From contig JASLGV010000480.1 in assembly GCA_030149995.1 (NCBI GenBank), positions 1-7,522 of the forward strand: DNA of 7,522 nt. Direction: 5' to 3'. Positions within the stretch are counted from its first letter, which is position 1; every line of letters starts with the position of its first letter. Under the pieces are notes generated by a model that made no database searches, had not been told where the DNA came from, and saw only the letters and a program-made list of their open reading frames with translations. This document shows, piece by piece, positions 7,275 to 7,522 of the stretch. The translations under genes were made by a program, and so were the position numbers. The DNA is from Pedobacter sp. GTDB lineage: Bacteria; Bacteroidota; Bacteroidia; Sphingobacteriales; Sphingobacteriaceae.

Positions 7275-7305
7275 CAAAGTTAACGATTGCATTTTATTAA
7301 TGCAA
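7275..7305 (-). promoter_or_regulatory. Bacteroidota-type promoter of marR-fadN-fadA-fadE
   Basis: On the minus strand a TTG (7305-7303) is followed after 20 bases by TAACTTTG (7282-7275), a full match to TAnnTTTG. The expected start near 7270 leaves an untranslated leader of roughly 20 bases before the ATG at 7249. I see no second comparable promoter further down the operon. Confidence 0.72.
7287..7305. promoter_or_regulatory. Candidate MarR operator 2, between -33 and -7 boxes
   Basis: A perfect seven-base inverted repeat TTGCATT-N5-AATGCAA fills most of the promoter spacer and includes the -33 TTG. Its ATGCAA core (minus strand, 7292-7287) is exactly 20 bases, about two helical turns, from the same core in operator 1 (7272-7267). 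The two sites would therefore face the same side of the DNA. The symmetry is plain in the sequence; MarR binding is inferred. Confidence 0.6.
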
Positions 7306-7522
7306 GTGCAATACACATTATTTTTTATGATAAAAATCAGGAAAAACAAACCAATTAAACCAATTGATTTACAGTATTTTAACATCTTTAAAAAAAGACA
7401 AAACACACACTTACTGAAAAAATTACAGAGGTTCTACATTTAGCAAGCCAGACATGTGCTGAACTGCTCCAACCCTAAATATAGATTAATTTCGAAGAAA
7501 ATTAAAATACGCCACACCTGTA
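7306..7522. other. Upstream non-coding region to the right edge
   Basis: I see no credible gene in this AT-rich stretch. Two minus-strand frames are open at the right edge, with stops at 7488-7486 (11 codons visible) and at 7442-7440 (26 codons visible). Either could be the tail of a gene beyond the window, but neither tail is recognisable. No hairpin with a T-run, and no plus-strand promoter with both boxes, was found. Confidence 0.45.
7348..7365. repeat. Tandem 9-base direct repeat
   Basis: AAACCAATT occurs twice head to tail, in the AT-rich stretch upstream of the marR promoter and about 43 bases from its -33 element. It could be an activator half-site pair, or simply a chance repeat in low-complexity DNA. 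Confidence 0.5.

Noticed and set aside
7215..7406. A 63-codon minus-strand reading frame with a hydrophobic middle (possible small membrane protein)
   Set aside because: It overlaps the marR start and runs through the predicted promoter and both palindromes. Its tail is low-complexity and it has no promoter of its own in a fitting place.
7484..7494. TAATTTCG on the plus strand as the -7 box of a divergent gene beyond the right edge
   Set aside because: It has one mismatch to TAnnTTTG and no TTG at a proper distance upstream, and no coding start is visible.
7486..7522. Possible 3' tail of an upstream minus-strand gene (11 codons then TAA)
   Set aside because: Eleven codons are too few to recognise a protein, and another frame is also open at the edge, so it is not called as a gene.

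Overview
The window looks like chromosomal DNA from a Bacteroidota bacterium, most likely of the Sphingobacteriaceae (Pedobacter or Mucilaginibacter type). Four things suggest this: AT-rich spacers; starts without clear Shine-Dalgarno sequences; two promoters that fit the Bacteroidota pattern TTG-N20-TAnnTTTG; and two short FKBP-type lipoproteins of a kind common in that group. The genus is inferred from style, not from an alignment. All genes lie on the minus strand, so the reading order runs from the right edge to the left edge.

Right part (7522 to 1068): a fatty-acid beta-oxidation operon. After a non-coding upstream region comes a promoter overlapped by two palindromes (7261-7305), then a MarR-family regulator (7249-6815). 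Four bases later starts a large bifunctional 3-hydroxyacyl-CoA dehydrogenase / enoyl-CoA hydratase of the FadN type, with the dehydrogenase first and the hydratase last (6810-4405). Next come a thiolase (4286-3111) and a long acyl-CoA dehydrogenase (2947-1154). A strong Rho-independent terminator (1114-1068) closes the unit. Together the three enzymes cover one full turn of the spiral: acyl-CoA dehydrogenation, hydration, hydroxyl oxidation and thiolysis to acetyl-CoA. The order fadN-fadA-fadE is the same as in Bacillus subtilis, but the regulator is MarR-type. No acyl-CoA ligase, fatty-acid transporter or ETF gene is in the window.

Left part (992 to 1): a separate unit with its own promoter, very close to the start codon. 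It encodes two consecutive FKBP-fold lipoproteins six bases apart. The first keeps the residues expected of an active prolyl isomerase. The second runs off the left edge and has lost several of them.

I found no mobile element, CRISPR array, tRNA or rRNA, and no clearly unknown system. Every large reading frame belongs to a recognisable family. The most informative non-coding signals are the palindrome pair over the marR promoter, the near-leaderless FKBP promoter and the one-directional terminator.
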